The notes: generated by a model not told the origin, from the letters alone. Positions 1 through 10,000 are shown, counted from the stretch's first letter. The stretch is DNA of 64,000 nt from Rheinheimera salexigens (GCF_001752395.1 NZ_MKEK01000001.1:2861608-2925607), one strand, 5' to 3'. A program made the numbers and translations.

Positions 1-9
1 CTTTTTTTA
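1..9 (+). promoter_or_regulatory. T-tract before trpE, possible attenuator end
   Basis: CTTTTTTTA at the window edge, 69 bp before trpE, is what the tail of a trp attenuator terminator would look like. The hairpin and any leader peptide lie outside the window, so this cannot be confirmed. Confidence 0.3.
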
Positions 10-77
10 TGTGTCCGCGGCAGCAAATAACGGCAATAAACTATAAAAGCTGTTGATAATAAAGGACAAAATAACTG

Positions 78-1712
78 ATGATTTTTAGTCATATTACCCA
101 AGTTAGCGGCGAAATTGCCAGCATGACGCTGCCCGTTGCCTACCCTAACGATGTATTAAGTCGCTATCAGCAACTCAGTGCCAATAGTGCTTATTCTATG
201 CTGCTTGAGTCCGCCGAAATTGATAGCAAAAACAGTGTTAAAAGTATAATGCTGTTGGACGCAGCCTTACGTATTGAGTGTAATGGCATGCAGGTGACAA
301 TAAGCGCAGTCAGTGCCAATGGCCAAAGCTTATTACCGTATTTAGCCGACAAATTACAATCTCAAGCAGAAGTAAGTTTACGCCCAGAAATACTCCACCT
401 CACCTTTAGCCAGCCCGACCCGCTACTTGAAGAAAACTTACGTTTATTACAACCCAACCCTTTTAGTGCCTTGCGAGTAATTCAACAACAACTGCGGTGT
501 CATTCTGATGAACCCTTTGCGGTGTTTTTAGGCGGGGCTATTAGTTATGACATGGTGGCGACGGTTGAGCAGTTACCTGATGTCGCCATCGCGGAAAACC
601 AATGTCCAGACTATGTGTTTTATTTAGCCGAAACGTTATTAGTTTTAGATCATAAAACTGAGCAAAGCCGACTGATTGGTAATGTGTTTTGTGGTGAGCA
701 AGCGCCAGCAAATTGTTTTGTTATTGGCAACCGCTTAGAACAATTAAAACAATTACTGGCTGAACCAATTCCTGTACAAACGAGTATCGCAGCTGATAGA
801 AGCGCTAGTGAGAACACTATTGATAGTACCGTCAGTGTCGATATTTCTGATGATGACTTTAAAGCTCAAGTCGAGCAATTAAAGCACCGCATTGTCGCCG
901 GTGATATTTTTCAAGTGGTGCCTTCTCGCTGCTTTACTTTAGCCTGCCCTAACCCTTTTGCTGCTTACGCTAAATTAAAGCAACAAAACCCTAGTCCTTA
1001 CATGTTTTATCTGCAAGATGCCGCTTTTACCCTATTTGGCGCCTCACCAGAATCCGCACTTAAATTTGCCGCTAACAACCGTCAAGTCGAAATTTATCCT
1101 ATTGCCGGTACCCGCCGCCGTGGTTTTGCCGCAGATGGCAGCATTGATAATGATTTAGATAGCCGGATTGAACTAGAGTTGCGCCAAGATGAAAAAGAAA
1201 AGGCCGAGCACTTAATGCTGGTTGATTTAGCGCGTAATGATGTCGCTCGGATCAGTGTGCCAGGCAGTCGCTATGTTAAAGAGCTATTAAAAGTGGATCG
1301 CTATTCTTATGTTATGCACTTAGTGTCCCGCGTTATTGGTACGTTAAAGCCAGAATTAGATGCCTTACATGCTTATCAAGCTTGCATGAATATGGGTACT
1401 TTAGTCGGCGCCCCTAAAGTCAAAGCCGCCGAATTAATTCGCGGAGTTGAAGGCAAGCGCCGAGGAAGTTATGGCGGTGCGGTTGGGTATTTAGCTGGCA
1501 ATGGCGACTTTGATAGTTGCATTGTCATCCGCTCGGCTTATGTCGCTAATAACACCGCTTATATTCAAGCCGGTGCGGGCGTAGTGTTTGACTCTGTGGC
1601 TCAAGATGAAGCCAACGAAACCCGCAGCAAAGCCCAAGCGGTCATTAGCGCCATTCTTAGCGCGAATGCTTCTGCTCAGAATCGTACTAACCAAGCTACT
1701 GTTGAGGAATAA
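78..1712 (+). CDS. trpE: anthranilate synthase component I (TrpE)
   Basis: Cytoplasmic large subunit of anthranilate synthase; it converts chorismate to anthranilate using ammonia supplied by TrpG, the first step of tryptophan synthesis. The 544-residue length is normal for the family. The feedback-binding motif LLES lies at residues 42-45, followed by AEIDSK, so tryptophan inhibition is probably intact. The chorismate-binding domain carries GTRRRG at about 344-349, then VDLARND and MNMGTLVGAPKVKA. The ATG at 78 has AAAGGA about 11 bases upstream; an internal ATG at residue 16 is possible but has no better ribosome site. It is the first gene of a trpEGDCFBA operon, and the following trpG starts 3 bp after its stop. 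Very secure. Confidence 0.97.
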   Translation: MIFSHITQVSGEIASMTLPVAYPNDVLSRYQQLSANSAYSMLLESAEIDSKNSVKSIMLLDAALRIECNGMQVTISAVSANGQSLLPYLADKLQSQAEVSLRPEILHLTFSQPDPLLEENLRLLQPNPFSALRVIQQQLRCHSDEPFAVFLGGAISYDMVATVEQLPDVAIAENQCPDYVFYLAETLLVLDHKTEQSRLIGNVFCGEQAPANCFVIGNRLEQLKQLLAEPIPVQTSIAADRSASENTIDSTVSVDISDDDFKAQVEQLKHRIVAGDIFQVVPSRCFTLACPNPFAAYAKLKQQNPSPYMFYLQDAAFTLFGASPESALKFAANNRQVEIYPIAGTRRRGFAADGSIDNDLDSRIELELRQDEKEKAEHLMLVDLARNDVARISVPGSRYVKELLKVDRYSYVMHLVSRVIGTLKPELDALHAYQACMNMGTLVGAPKVKAAELIRGVEGKRRGSYGGAVGYLAGNGDFDSCIVIRSAYVANNTAYIQAGAGVVFDSVAQDEANETRSKAQAVISAILSANASAQNRTNQATVEE

Positions 1713-1715
1713 AAT

Positions 1716-2306
1716 ATGAGCATTATTTACTTACTCGACAATATCGACTCTTTTAGTTACAACTTAGTTGATGAATTTGCTCAGCTGGGTTTTGAAATTA
1801 AACTGTACCGCAATACCGTGCCTGCCGCTTATATTTACCAAAAGATGCAAGCTGAAACGGCAGAAGTGTTACTGGTATTATCACCCGGCCCGGGCAGTCC
1901 CGCGAATGCAGGCAGCATGCCTGAACTTATAAAACTGTGTGCTGGCAATGTGCCAATACTGGGCATCTGTTTGGGCCATCAAGCTATTGTGGAGCATTAT
2001 GGTGGTGTTGTCGGCTGTGCAGGCGAAACCATACATGGTAAAACTGCCGCGATTAAACTCACCGAGCATGCCGTTTTTGCCGACTTACTTAACCCTTTTA
2101 CTGTGGCTCGCTATCATTCATTAATGGCCACCGAATTACCTAATGCACTCGATCTGTTAGCGACTGATCGGCATATTCCAATGGCGGTGATTAACGAACC
2201 ACAACGCATGTTAGGTTTTCAATTTCACCCTGAATCTATTTTAACTACTTTAGGCAAGCCGCTATTAAAGCAAAGTATTGCTTACTTATTACGGAGTAAA
2301 GCATGA
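1716..2306 (+). CDS. trpG: anthranilate synthase component II, glutamine amidotransferase (TrpG)
   Basis: Glutaminase subunit that releases ammonia from glutamine and channels it to TrpE. It is a class I amidotransferase domain of 196 residues with the expected catalytic triad: Cys85 in GICLGHQ, His171 and Glu173 in QFHPES. The oxyanion segment SPGPGSP is present. TrpG is a separate protein here, not fused to TrpD as in Escherichia coli. GAGGA at the 3' end of trpE serves as ribosome site, and the stop overlaps the trpD start (ATGA), suggesting translational coupling. A pabA role as well (p-aminobenzoate synthesis) cannot be excluded from sequence, but the operon position makes tryptophan synthesis the main job. 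Confidence 0.96.
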   Translation: MSIIYLLDNIDSFSYNLVDEFAQLGFEIKLYRNTVPAAYIYQKMQAETAEVLLVLSPGPGSPANAGSMPELIKLCAGNVPILGICLGHQAIVEHYGGVVGCAGETIHGKTAAIKLTEHAVFADLLNPFTVARYHSLMATELPNALDLLATDRHIPMAVINEPQRMLGFQFHPESILTTLGKPLLKQSIAYLLRSKA

Positions 2307-3328
2307 GCAGTTCTTTATTAGCAATCGTCCAGCATAGCCTAACCGGTCAGCCACTAAGCTTTGCTCAAGCCGAACAATTTTTTACTGCAGTAGTTAACGG
2401 TGAAGTAGATCAAATCCATTTAACCGCTTTGCTTGTCGCACTTAAATTACGCGGTGAAACCGCCGCTGAAATTGCCGGTGCTGCCAGCGCCATGCGCCAA
2501 GCAGCCATTAAGTTACCCCAGGCAATCAGTGGTAGTATTGACTGCTGTGGCACCGGTGGCGATGGTAGTAATAGCATTAACATTTCAACCACAGCGGCTA
2601 TCGTGGCGGCGGCTATGGGCATGACTGTGGTTAAGCATGGTAATCGTAGTGTGTCATCGCGCTCTGGCTCCGCCGATTTACTCGAGCAGTTGGGCATTAA
2701 TATTGCCATGACACCACAACAAGCATTTAATAGTTTACAACACAGCAACTGCAGCTTTTTATTTGCACCGCAATATCATGCTGGCATTAAACATGCGATG
2801 ACGGTGCGCAATAGCTTAAAAAGCCGGACAATTTTTAATTTGCTCGGCCCGTTAGTCAACCCTGCTTGCCCTGACTTTCAACTACTTGGCGTATACGATG
2901 CCAAGCTATGTCGGGTTATGGCCGAAGCCTTACAGCAACTTGGCGTCAAGCGGGCTTGGGTTGTAAATGGTAGTGGCTGTGATGAAATAGCCTTGCATGG
3001 TGACACCACCGTATGCGAATTAAACCAAGGTCATATTAGCGAATTTACGTTAACTGCAGCCGACTTCGGTTTAACAACAACACCATTAAGTGCCCTTGCT
3101 GGAGGCGAGCCTGCTGAGAATGCCGCCGCAACGTTAGCTATTTTACAAGGCCAAGGTGCGCCAGCCCACAACGCTGCTGTAGCCGTTAATGTTGCAGCTA
3201 TGATGAAGATAACCGGCTTAGGTGATGATTTAGCAGCCAATACCCAAAGCGTTTTACAGTTACTGCTAAGCAAACAAGCCTATAGCACGCTGCAACAGTT
3301 TAAGGAGTTAAGTCATGACCATGAGTAG
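2303..3328 (+). CDS. trpD: anthranilate phosphoribosyltransferase (TrpD)
   Basis: Transfers phosphoribose from PRPP to anthranilate, the second step of the pathway. The 341 residues match the stand-alone TrpD family. The PRPP-binding glycine loop GTGGDGSNSINIST and the KHGNRSVSSRSGSADLLE motif are both intact, and the conserved RTIFNLLGPLVNP segment follows. The start overlaps the trpG stop by 4 bp, and its 3' end overlaps the start of trpCF by 14 bp, so ribosomes probably pass directly between these genes. No anomaly seen. Confidence 0.96.
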   Translation: MSSSLLAIVQHSLTGQPLSFAQAEQFFTAVVNGEVDQIHLTALLVALKLRGETAAEIAGAASAMRQAAIKLPQAISGSIDCCGTGGDGSNSINISTTAAIVAAAMGMTVVKHGNRSVSSRSGSADLLEQLGINIAMTPQQAFNSLQHSNCSFLFAPQYHAGIKHAMTVRNSLKSRTIFNLLGPLVNPACPDFQLLGVYDAKLCRVMAEALQQLGVKRAWVVNGSGCDEIALHGDTTVCELNQGHISEFTLTAADFGLTTTPLSALAGGEPAENAAATLAILQGQGAPAHNAAVAVNVAAMMKITGLGDDLAANTQSVLQLLLSKQAYSTLQQFKELSHDHE

Positions 3329-4742
3329 TGAGGCTATGCCTAACGTATTAGCCAAAATTGTTGCCCATAAAAAACTAGAAGTGGCCGCTTTAAAGCAGCA
3401 GCAGCCCATTAGTGAACAGTTTAAACAGCAGCTACCAGCCAGCCAATATGACTTTTTAGCTGCCCTGCAACAACCTGGGCCACGTTTTATTTTAGAGTGT
3501 AAAAAAGCATCGCCTTCTAAAGGCTTAATTCGTGCTGAGTTTAACCTTAAGCAACTGGCAGACGCCTATGATCAGTATGCTGATTGTATATCGGTATTAA
3601 CCGATGAAAAATTCTTTCAGGGTAAGTATGAATACTTAAACACTATGCGCGGTTTAGTTGAAAAGCCGTTATTGCATAAAGACTTTATTATCGACAGCTA
3701 CCAAATTTATTTAGGCCGCTCGTGCGGGGCTGATGCAGTATTGTTAATGCTATCGGTGCTGGATGATGCTGAATATCGCGAGTTGGCTGCGGTGGCAAAG
3801 TCATTAAATATGACGGTGCTAACTGAAGTGAGTAATAGCGCAGAAACCTTACGCGCAGTGGCATTAGATGCCAATTTAATTGGTATTAACAACCGTGATT
3901 TACGCAGCCTGCATACTGATTTAAATACTAGCTTTAAGTTAGCCAAACTGATCCCAAATGGCATTACCATAGTATCAGAATCGGGTATTCATACTAATCA
4001 GCAAGTACGCCATTTAAGCCAAGTAGCAGATGCCTTTTTAGTCGGCAGTTCGTTAATGGCTGAACATAACTTAGACTTAGCCACGCGCTCGCTAGTATTA
4101 GGTGAGCATAAAATTTGTGGTTTAACCCAAGCCGAAGCAGCAGATGCTGCCTATGCAGCTGGGGCTAAATACGGTGGCCTAATATTTTATCCAAAATCGC
4201 CAAGGGCTGTTACCCTTACGCAGGCTATACAAATTCAGCAAGCCGCGCCTTTATGTTATGTCGGTGTCTTTGTTAATGCTGACATAACAGAAGTAGTGAC
4301 AACAGCTCAGCAACTCGCATTAAGCGCAGTACAATTACATGGTGATGAAACCGACGCCTATATCCAGCAGCTGCGACCTTTGTTACCGGCTAATTGCGAA
4401 ATTTGGCAAGCCTATCGCATCAAAGATAGTTTACCGCAGTTTAGCGCCTTGGTTGATGATTCAGCCAATAGCTTGGTCGATAGAGTACTGTTAGACAGCT
4501 TTCATCCCAGCCAACAAGGCGGCAGCGGCGTGCGTTTTGATTGGAATATATTACAACAGCAACTGCCTGACACCCCAGTGATGTTAGCCGGTGGCTTAAA
4601 TACCGACAATGTCAGCTGTGCTCTAAAACTTGCGGTAGCAGGCTTAGACTTTAATTCCGGTTTAGAATCTGCCCCTGGCATTAAAGATCCAGCAAAAATT
4701 CAGTCAACCTTTTTACAGATCAGAGAGTTTAATTATGAGTGA
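3315..4742 (+). CDS. trpCF: bifunctional indole-3-glycerol-phosphate synthase / phosphoribosylanthranilate isomerase (TrpCF)
   Basis: A two-domain cytoplasmic enzyme covering two consecutive steps. The N-terminal indoleglycerol-phosphate synthase barrel (about residues 1-255) shows [34 protein letters not shown] and VSESGI. The C-terminal isomerase barrel (about 260-475) shows the catalytic cysteine in KICGLT, then VGVFVN, VQLHGDE, LLDS and LAGGLN. The fusion is typical of enteric and related gammaproteobacteria. AAGGAG precedes the ATG at 3315, inside the end of trpD. Its own end overlaps the trpB start by 8 bp. Confidence 0.96.
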   Translation: MTMSSEAMPNVLAKIVAHKKLEVAALKQQQPISEQFKQQLPASQYDFLAALQQPGPRFILECKKASPSKGLIRAEFNLKQLADAYDQYADCISVLTDEKFFQGKYEYLNTMRGLVEKPLLHKDFIIDSYQIYLGRSCGADAVLLMLSVLDDAEYRELAAVAKSLNMTVLTEVSNSAETLRAVALDANLIGINNRDLRSLHTDLNTSFKLAKLIPNGITIVSESGIHTNQQVRHLSQVADAFLVGSSLMAEHNLDLATRSLVLGEHKICGLTQAEAADAAYAAGAKYGGLIFYPKSPRAVTLTQAIQIQQAAPLCYVGVFVNADITEVVTTAQQLALSAVQLHGDETDAYIQQLRPLLPANCEIWQAYRIKDSLPQFSALVDDSANSLVDRVLLDSFHPSQQGGSGVRFDWNILQQQLPDTPVMLAGGLNTDNVSCALKLAVAGLDFNSGLESAPGIKDPAKIQSTFLQIREFNYE

Positions 4743-5928
4743 GTTAAAACTAAATCCGTATTTTGGTGAATACGGCGGTATGTTTGTACCGCAATTATTA
4801 GTGCCAGCATTAAAGCAGCTCGAACAAGCCTTTGTTGATGCCCAGCAAGACCCAGAATTTCAGGCCGAATTTCAGCAGCTATTAACTCATTATGCTGGCC
4901 GACCAACGCCGCTCACTTTATGTCGGAATATTTCACCTAATCCATTAGTAAAAATCTATTTAAAGCGTGAAGATTTATTGCATGGTGGTGCGCATAAAAC
5001 CAACCAAGTGCTTGGCCAAGCGTTATTAACTAAGCGCATGGGTAAAAAACAAGTTATCGCCGAAACCGGTGCTGGCCAGCATGGCGTAGCGACTGCGTTG
5101 GCGTGTGCGTTACTTGGCTTAAGCTGCCGTATTTATATGGGGGCGAAAGATATTGAGCGCCAGCAGCCAAATGTGTTTCGGATGAAACTCATGGGCGCGA
5201 CCGTTATTCCTGTCACTAGCGGCTCTGGCACCTTAAAAGATGCCGTAAATGAAGCAATGCGTGATTGGTCGGCCAATTATGATACCGCCCATTATTTATT
5301 AGGCACCGCAGCGGGTCCGCATCCTTTTCCGACTATCGTGCGTGAATACCAAAAAATGATTGGTGAAGAAGCTAAACAACAAATATTAAAAGCTGAAGGT
5401 AAATTACCCGATGCCGTGATTGCCTGTGTTGGCGGTGGCTCTAATGCCATTGGTATTTTTAACGACTTTATTGCCGAGCCCAATGTGGCCTTAATCGGTG
5501 TCGAGCCCGGTGGTAAAGGTATTGATACCCATCAGCACGGTGCCGCGCTTAGCACAGGTAGCTATGGCATTTTACACGGCGCTTATACTGCCATTATGCA
5601 AACAAATGATGGCCAAATTGAAGAGTCTTACTCTATCTCTGCTGGCTTAGATTACCCTGCAGTCGGCCCGCAGCATACCTATTTAAAACAAACCGGTCGT
5701 GCCAGTTATATTGCTATCAATGATGATGAAGCATTAGATGCGTTTCAACTGCTGGCTAAAACCGAAGGTATTATTCCGGCATTAGAAAGCTCGCATGCGT
5801 TAGCTCAAGCATTAAAAATGGCGGCAGCTGCAACAGAGCCAGCAGTATTACTGGTTAATTTATCTGGCCGTGGCGATAAAGACTTAACCCATGTTCACAG
5901 CATTTTGCACCCAGGAGAGCAGCCATGA
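4735..5928 (+). CDS. trpB: tryptophan synthase beta chain (TrpB)
   Basis: PLP enzyme that condenses indole with serine to give tryptophan, working in an alpha2-beta2 complex with TrpA. The PLP lysine is Lys88 in HGGAHKTNQ; the phosphate-binding loop is [20 protein letters not shown] and LSGRGDKD are also present. At 397 residues it is a normal TrpB1. It overlaps trpCF by 8 bp at the start and trpA by 4 bp at the end, so alpha and beta subunits should be made in equal amounts. Confidence 0.97.
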   Translation: MSELKLNPYFGEYGGMFVPQLLVPALKQLEQAFVDAQQDPEFQAEFQQLLTHYAGRPTPLTLCRNISPNPLVKIYLKREDLLHGGAHKTNQVLGQALLTKRMGKKQVIAETGAGQHGVATALACALLGLSCRIYMGAKDIERQQPNVFRMKLMGATVIPVTSGSGTLKDAVNEAMRDWSANYDTAHYLLGTAAGPHPFPTIVREYQKMIGEEAKQQILKAEGKLPDAVIACVGGGSNAIGIFNDFIAEPNVALIGVEPGGKGIDTHQHGAALSTGSYGILHGAYTAIMQTNDGQIEESYSISAGLDYPAVGPQHTYLKQTGRASYIAINDDEALDAFQLLAKTEGIIPALESSHALAQALKMAAAATEPAVLLVNLSGRGDKDLTHVHSILHPGEQP

Positions 5929-6725
5929 AGCGTTATCAGCACATGTTTGAGCAACTAGCCAAACAGAAACAAGGCGCGTTTGTGCCCTTTATTACTATTG
6001 GTGATCCTGGACCTGAATTATCCTTTGAAATTATTAAAACCTTAATTGACGCCGGTGCTGATGCGCTAGAGCTGGGCATACCGTTTTCAGATCCGATAGC
6101 CGATGGCCCGACCATTCAAAGTGCTAACATCCGCGCCTTAGCTGCAGGTGTTACTCCAGCTATCTGTTTTGATATTATTGCTAAAGTAAGAGAATATAAC
6201 GCCACTATTCCTATAGGTTTATTACTGTACTCTAACTTAGTCATGGCTCGGGGTATTGATAACTTTTATAGCCAAGCCGCCGCCGCTGGCGTCGATTCAG
6301 TATTAATTGCTGATGTACCTTTGCATGAAAGTAAGCGTTTTCGCCAAGCGGCGACAAAGCACAACATTGCGCCTATTTATATTGTGCCGTCTAATATTGA
6401 TGACGAAGACTTACGCCAAGTAGCTTCGTATGGTCGTGGTTATACTTATCTATTAAGTCGAGCCGGTGTAACCGGTACCGAAACTGCTGCCGCTATGCCT
6501 ACTGGTGAATTAATTGATCGTATTCGCAGTTATAACCCAGCACCGCCATTATTGGGCTTTGGTATTTCCACACCGGCCCATGTTCGGGCAGCATTAGATA
6601 ACGGTGCGGCCGGGGCTATTTCTGGCTCAGCCATTGTTAAACTGATAGAGCAACATCAGCACCATCCGGCTGAATTGCTGTTATCGCTGCAACAGTTTGT
6701 CAGCAGTATGAAAGCAGCAACCTAA
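5925..6725 (+). CDS. trpA: tryptophan synthase alpha chain (TrpA)
   Basis: Cleaves indole-3-glycerol phosphate to indole and glyceraldehyde 3-phosphate; indole passes to TrpB. Both catalytic residues are visible: Glu49 in [10 protein letters not shown] and Asp60 in IADGPT. The 266-residue TIM barrel also carries [10 protein letters not shown] and GFGIS. It is the last gene of the operon and starts by a 4-bp overlap with trpB, with AGGAG just upstream. An 11-bp perfect hairpin follows the stop. Confidence 0.96.
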   Translation: MKRYQHMFEQLAKQKQGAFVPFITIGDPGPELSFEIIKTLIDAGADALELGIPFSDPIADGPTIQSANIRALAAGVTPAICFDIIAKVREYNATIPIGLLLYSNLVMARGIDNFYSQAAAAGVDSVLIADVPLHESKRFRQAATKHNIAPIYIVPSNIDDEDLRQVASYGRGYTYLLSRAGVTGTETAAAMPTGELIDRIRSYNPAPPLLGFGISTPAHVRAALDNGAAGAISGSAIVKLIEQHQHHPAELLLSLQQFVSSMKAAT

Positions 6726-6742
6726 GCGCTTGTTACCACTGG

Positions 6743-6790
6743 ATGCGACCTAAGCTAGCTCAGGCCAATTTAGCCCCGTTTAGGTCGCAT
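6743..6790 (+). terminator. hairpin after trpA, possible terminator
   Basis: A perfect 11-bp inverted repeat, ATGCGACCTAA at 6743-6753 and its complement at 6780-6790, with a 26-base loop. It sits 18 bp after the trpA stop, where an operon terminator is expected, but it is followed by an A-tract and not a T-tract. It could be a Rho-assisted terminator or 3'-end stabiliser. Confidence 0.4.
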
Positions 6791-6802
6791 TAAAAAAAGC
6801 TA

Positions 6803-6831
6803 TCGACCTTTAACCTTAAGCGCGGGATAAT
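6803..6831 (+). promoter_or_regulatory. putative sigma-70 promoter of slyD
   Basis: A -35 TCGACC at 6803-6808 and a -10 GATAAT at 6826-6831 are separated by 17 bp. The -10 is 29 bp before the slyD start. The match is 4/6 and 5/6 to consensus; it was found by eye only. Confidence 0.5.
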
Positions 6832-6859
6832 AGCGTTTTTATTTCTGGTAGAGCCCATT

Positions 6860-7363
6860 ATGCAAATTAGCAAAGACAGCGTCGTTCAATTCAACTATGT
6901 ATTATCTGATATTACCTCAGGTGATAAAGTTGAATTAGAGAACTCTAACAAAAACACCAACAGTGACGGTCCATTATTATATTTACATGGTCATCAGCAA
7001 ATGTTGGCCGGATTAGAGCAAGCATTGGAAGGTAAGCAAGCTGGCGATGAGCTGGAGGTTAGCTTAAGCCCAGAGCAAGCTTATGGCGAGCGTGACGAAA
7101 ACGCTATTCAAAGCGTGCAAGTAAAACACTTAATGGGTGCGAAAAAGTGGAAAGAAGGCATGACGGCTGTGGTGCAAACCGAGCAAGGTCAGCGCCAAGT
7201 GGTTATTGTTAAAATGGGTATGTTTAAAGCCGATGTTGATACTAACCACCCTTTAGCCGGTAAAAGCTTACATTTCTTGATTAACATTACGTCAGTGCGT
7301 GCTGCAACAACGGAAGAATTAGCGCATGGCCATGCTCACGGTGAAGGTGGTCATAACCACTAA
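6860..7363 (+). CDS. slyD: FKBP-type peptidyl-prolyl isomerase SlyD
   Basis: Cytoplasmic prolyl isomerase and metallochaperone of the SlyD family; in E. coli it helps nickel delivery to hydrogenase and folds proteins. The 167 residues show the FKBP half-domains around an inserted chaperone flap (about residues 70-130). The family signature GPLLYLHGHQQMLAGLEQAL is followed by AYGERDENAIQ. The C-terminus is short and rich in His (HGHAHGEGGHNH), fitting metal binding, though it lacks the long Cys/His tail of the E. coli protein. It is a single-gene unit with its own promoter. Confidence 0.9.
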   Translation: MQISKDSVVQFNYVLSDITSGDKVELENSNKNTNSDGPLLYLHGHQQMLAGLEQALEGKQAGDELEVSLSPEQAYGERDENAIQSVQVKHLMGAKKWKEGMTAVVQTEQGQRQVVIVKMGMFKADVDTNHPLAGKSLHFLINITSVRAATTEELAHGHAHGEGGHNH

Positions 7364-7386
7364 TAGCTAAAAGCAGCAAAATACTA

Positions 7387-7426
7387 TTTTGCTGGCAAAG
7401 CTAGGTTAATGACTTTGTCAGCAAAA
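7387..7426 (+). repeat. inverted repeat after slyD
   Basis: A 14-bp stem with one G-T wobble (7387-7400 and 7413-7426) and a 12-base loop lies 24 bp after slyD. It is followed by more A residues and has no T-tract on the plus strand. Possible atypical 3'-end structure. Confidence 0.4.
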
Positions 7427-7632
7427 AACGCATCATTTCATCACTATAAAATCACTGTTACCTTGCATAGACTTGCGCTATAACATTCTTATCACTCGTT
7501 TAAACTGTTAATATCACGGTATATGTTGTTGTCAGTAAACTTATTGGCCTGTTTAACCAACGTTATAATCTGCCGTTTACACCCGCTGAGTTTACTTTAA
7601 TAAGAGTCTAATCAATACTATGAATCAATATT

Positions 7633-8715
7633 ATGCGTTATATTAATACTACTAAGTTTGACCATCAGCAGCCGGATAAAGTGGGTGTACTTATTACCAA
7701 CTTAGGCACTCCAGATGCACCAACAAAACCGGCCTTAAAACGCTATTTAAAGCAATTTTTATCTGATCCACGGGTGGTTGAAGTGCCACGGTTAATTTGG
7801 TGGTTTGTGCTTAACTGTGTCATTTTACAATTTCGACCAAAACGCTCTGCTAAAGCTTATGCCACGGTATTTACTGACCAAGGCTCACCTTTATTGTTTC
7901 ATACTCAAGCTCAAGCTAACGCTATTGCCGCTAAATTTGCCCATGCTGGCCGTAATGATGTGGTGGTAGATTTTGCCATGCGCTATGGTAATCCGAGCAT
8001 GGAATCTGTTCTGGATAAAATGTTTAAGCAAGGTGTACGTAAATTAGTAGTATTGCCATTATATCCACAATATTCCGCTTCTACCTCCGCCTCTACTTTT
8101 GATGCCATAGCTGAAAATTTTGTTAAACGGCGTTGGTTACCTGACTTTCGCTTTGTGTCGCATTATGCTGATTACGCTCCTTTTATTGCCGCAGCGGTCG
8201 CTCGTATTCAACGGCATTGGCAACAACAGGGCAAAGCAGACAAATTAATATTTTCTTATCATGGTATTCCAAAACGCTACTTAACCAATGGCGATCCTTA
8301 TCATTGTCAGTGTTATAAAACTTCACGCTTAATTGCCGAGCAGTTAGGTTTAACTAGTGATCAATACCTGACGACGTTTCAATCCCGCTTTGGCCGTGAA
8401 GAATGGTTAAAACCTTATACCGATGAAACCCTAAAAAGCTTACCGGCAACAGGCGTTAAAGCGGTGCAAATATTTTGTCCGGGCTTTTCTGCTGATTGTT
8501 TAGAAACCATAGAGGAAATTGGTGAAGAAAATAAACACTATTTTCTACAGGCTGGTGGTGAACGGTACGAATATATCAGTGCGTTAAATGACGAGCCAGA
8601 GCACATTAACGCCTTGTATCAGTTAATTACTGACAATATTCATGGCTGGCAATATAGCGCTGACTCACTTCGGCCAGATCGCGCGAAACAACTTGCTGAC
8701 AGTAAAGGCTACTAA
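7633..8715 (+). CDS. hemH: ferrochelatase (HemH)
   Basis: Inserts ferrous iron into protoporphyrin IX, the last step of haem synthesis, at the inner face of the cytoplasmic membrane. The 360 residues show VLITNLGTPDAPT, LPLYPQYSASTSAST, the active-site His210 in SYHGIPKRY, and the acidic face CLETIEEIGEE. A CQCYKT motif (residues near 222-227) is seen in many gammaproteobacterial ferrochelatases. The gene stands alone between slyD and a convergent phosphatase. The 269-bp upstream gap has no other gene. Confidence 0.95.
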   Translation: MRYINTTKFDHQQPDKVGVLITNLGTPDAPTKPALKRYLKQFLSDPRVVEVPRLIWWFVLNCVILQFRPKRSAKAYATVFTDQGSPLLFHTQAQANAIAAKFAHAGRNDVVVDFAMRYGNPSMESVLDKMFKQGVRKLVVLPLYPQYSASTSASTFDAIAENFVKRRWLPDFRFVSHYADYAPFIAAAVARIQRHWQQQGKADKLIFSYHGIPKRYLTNGDPYHCQCYKTSRLIAEQLGLTSDQYLTTFQSRFGREEWLKPYTDETLKSLPATGVKAVQIFCPGFSADCLETIEEIGEENKHYFLQAGGERYEYISALNDEPEHINALYQLITDNIHGWQYSADSLRPDRAKQLADSKGY

Positions 8716-8764
8716 TTTTTGCCTGGTATTTATTTATGATGAGTTTTGATAAGCTTTAATTAGC

Positions 8765-9352
8765 TTAGCGCCGAGTTAAATTAGCTGTGAGCTGGTCAAA
8801 ATGGGCGATAGTCCAAGTGGCCTGCTCACTAAAATGCTGGTTATTGTCGTTTAAGTATAAACATGATGGCATACCAGCATTTTTTGCCGCTTGTAGGTCA
8901 TAAACATAATCACCTACGTACAAAATATGCTCTGGTGCTATTTGCATCTGCTGGGCAATATGTAATAAACCGGCAGGATCAGGTTTAGCGGCAAACTCAT
9001 CACGTGTTACCACCAACTCTATCTGCATATTTAATCGCTGCATGGTCAAATCTGTCGCTTGGCGCATATTACGGGTTAATAATGCAATGGGTATGCCCTG
9101 TTCTGCCAGCGCCTGTAAACACTGCTCAGCTCCTGGCATCCAAGTTGCCAAAGCAGCCCCGGCCATTTCATGTTGATATATAATATCAAAAGCCCGCTGG
9201 TAACTGGTGGCGTCTGTTGTTATGGCTAACTGCTCTAATAATGGTGTACCTGCTGGCCAGCCTATTTCTTGGCAGATCGCGGCAAAATTTAATGCCGAGT
9301 CCACTAAGGTGCCATCTAGATCAAAAGCGACAGCTTTAATTTGTTGCTGCAT
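8765..9352 (-). CDS. HAD-superfamily hydrolase, phosphoglycolate-phosphatase-like
   Basis: A predicted soluble phosphatase of the haloacid dehalogenase superfamily, subfamily I. Motif I is FDLDGTLVD, motif II is LLTRN, motif III is the Lys in AAKPDP, and motif IV is VGDYVYDLQAAKNAG; all catalytic residues are in place. A small helical cap is inserted between motifs I and II. The ATG at 9352 (195 residues) is preferred because GGAG lies 9 bases upstream; an upstream ATG at 9391 has no ribosome site. The substrate is not clear from sequence; phosphoglycolate or a nucleotide monophosphate are typical for relatives. Confidence 0.85.
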   Translation of the reverse strand: MQQQIKAVAFDLDGTLVDSALNFAAICQEIGWPAGTPLLEQLAITTDATSYQRAFDIIYQHEMAGAALATWMPGAEQCLQALAEQGIPIALLTRNMRQATDLTMQRLNMQIELVVTRDEFAAKPDPAGLLHIAQQMQIAPEHILYVGDYVYDLQAAKNAGMPSCLYLNDNNQHFSEQATWTIAHFDQLTANLTRR

Positions 9353-9579
9353 CCACTTATTCTCCAAGTCGTATTTGAGTTGCTTAATCATTAGCTATTG
9401 TGGTCATTTTTACTAATAATAAGTCTAATAACCACACCTCTTGATTGCAACTTATATAATTCATTGATTTAAAAAGAAAACATTGTGGCTTGATTTGTGC
9501 TTTGCTCATAACTAAGCAAAACAACTAAACACTATTGCTAAAGCATTAGTGATAAAACAGTACAGCGTGGAGTGACAGT

Positions 9580-9990
9580 ATGGGCTTATTTAGATTACTT
9601 TTTAATATCCTTTGGTTAGTTTTAGGTGGCTTTTTTATGGGCCTAATGTGGTGGCTAGTGGGTATTTTGTGTTTTATTAGTATTATTGGTATTCCGTATG
9701 GTCGCTCCTGCTTTGTTATTGGTGAAATGGCATTTTGGCCCTTTGGTCAAGAAGCGATTAGTCGGCGCTATATCAACCAACGCCATGATATTGGTACCGG
9801 CACTCTAGGCACTATTGCTAATATTATTTGGTTTTTAGTCTTTGGTATTTGGTTAGCTATTGGTCATATCGGCTCAGCAATTGCTTGTTTTGTCACTATT
9901 ATTGGTATTCCTTTTGGCATTCAGCATATTAAATTAGCCATGTTAACCTTAGCGCCCGTTGGTAAAACCGTAGTGCCAAGACGGATGTAA
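9580..9990 (+). CDS. yccF: YccF family inner-membrane protein
   Basis: Small integral membrane protein (136 residues) of the YccF family, function unknown. It contains two copies of the family domain, each a hydrophobic helix pair with the repeated IIGIPYGR / IIGIPFGIQH signature (near residues 45-52 and 107-116), and a WPFG motif. Four membrane segments are likely. GGAG precedes the start. The next gene begins 10 bp after its stop, so the two may be co-transcribed. Confidence 0.85.
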   Translation: MGLFRLLFNILWLVLGGFFMGLMWWLVGILCFISIIGIPYGRSCFVIGEMAFWPFGQEAISRRYINQRHDIGTGTLGTIANIIWFLVFGIWLAIGHIGSAIACFVTIIGIPFGIQHIKLAMLTLAPVGKTVVPRRM

Positions 9991-10000
9991 ACCTTCAGCC

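Noticed and set aside
8765..9391. Longer form of the HAD phosphatase starting at 9391
   Set aside because: No ribosome site at that ATG, while the ATG at 9352 has GGAG at good spacing and begins just before motif I.
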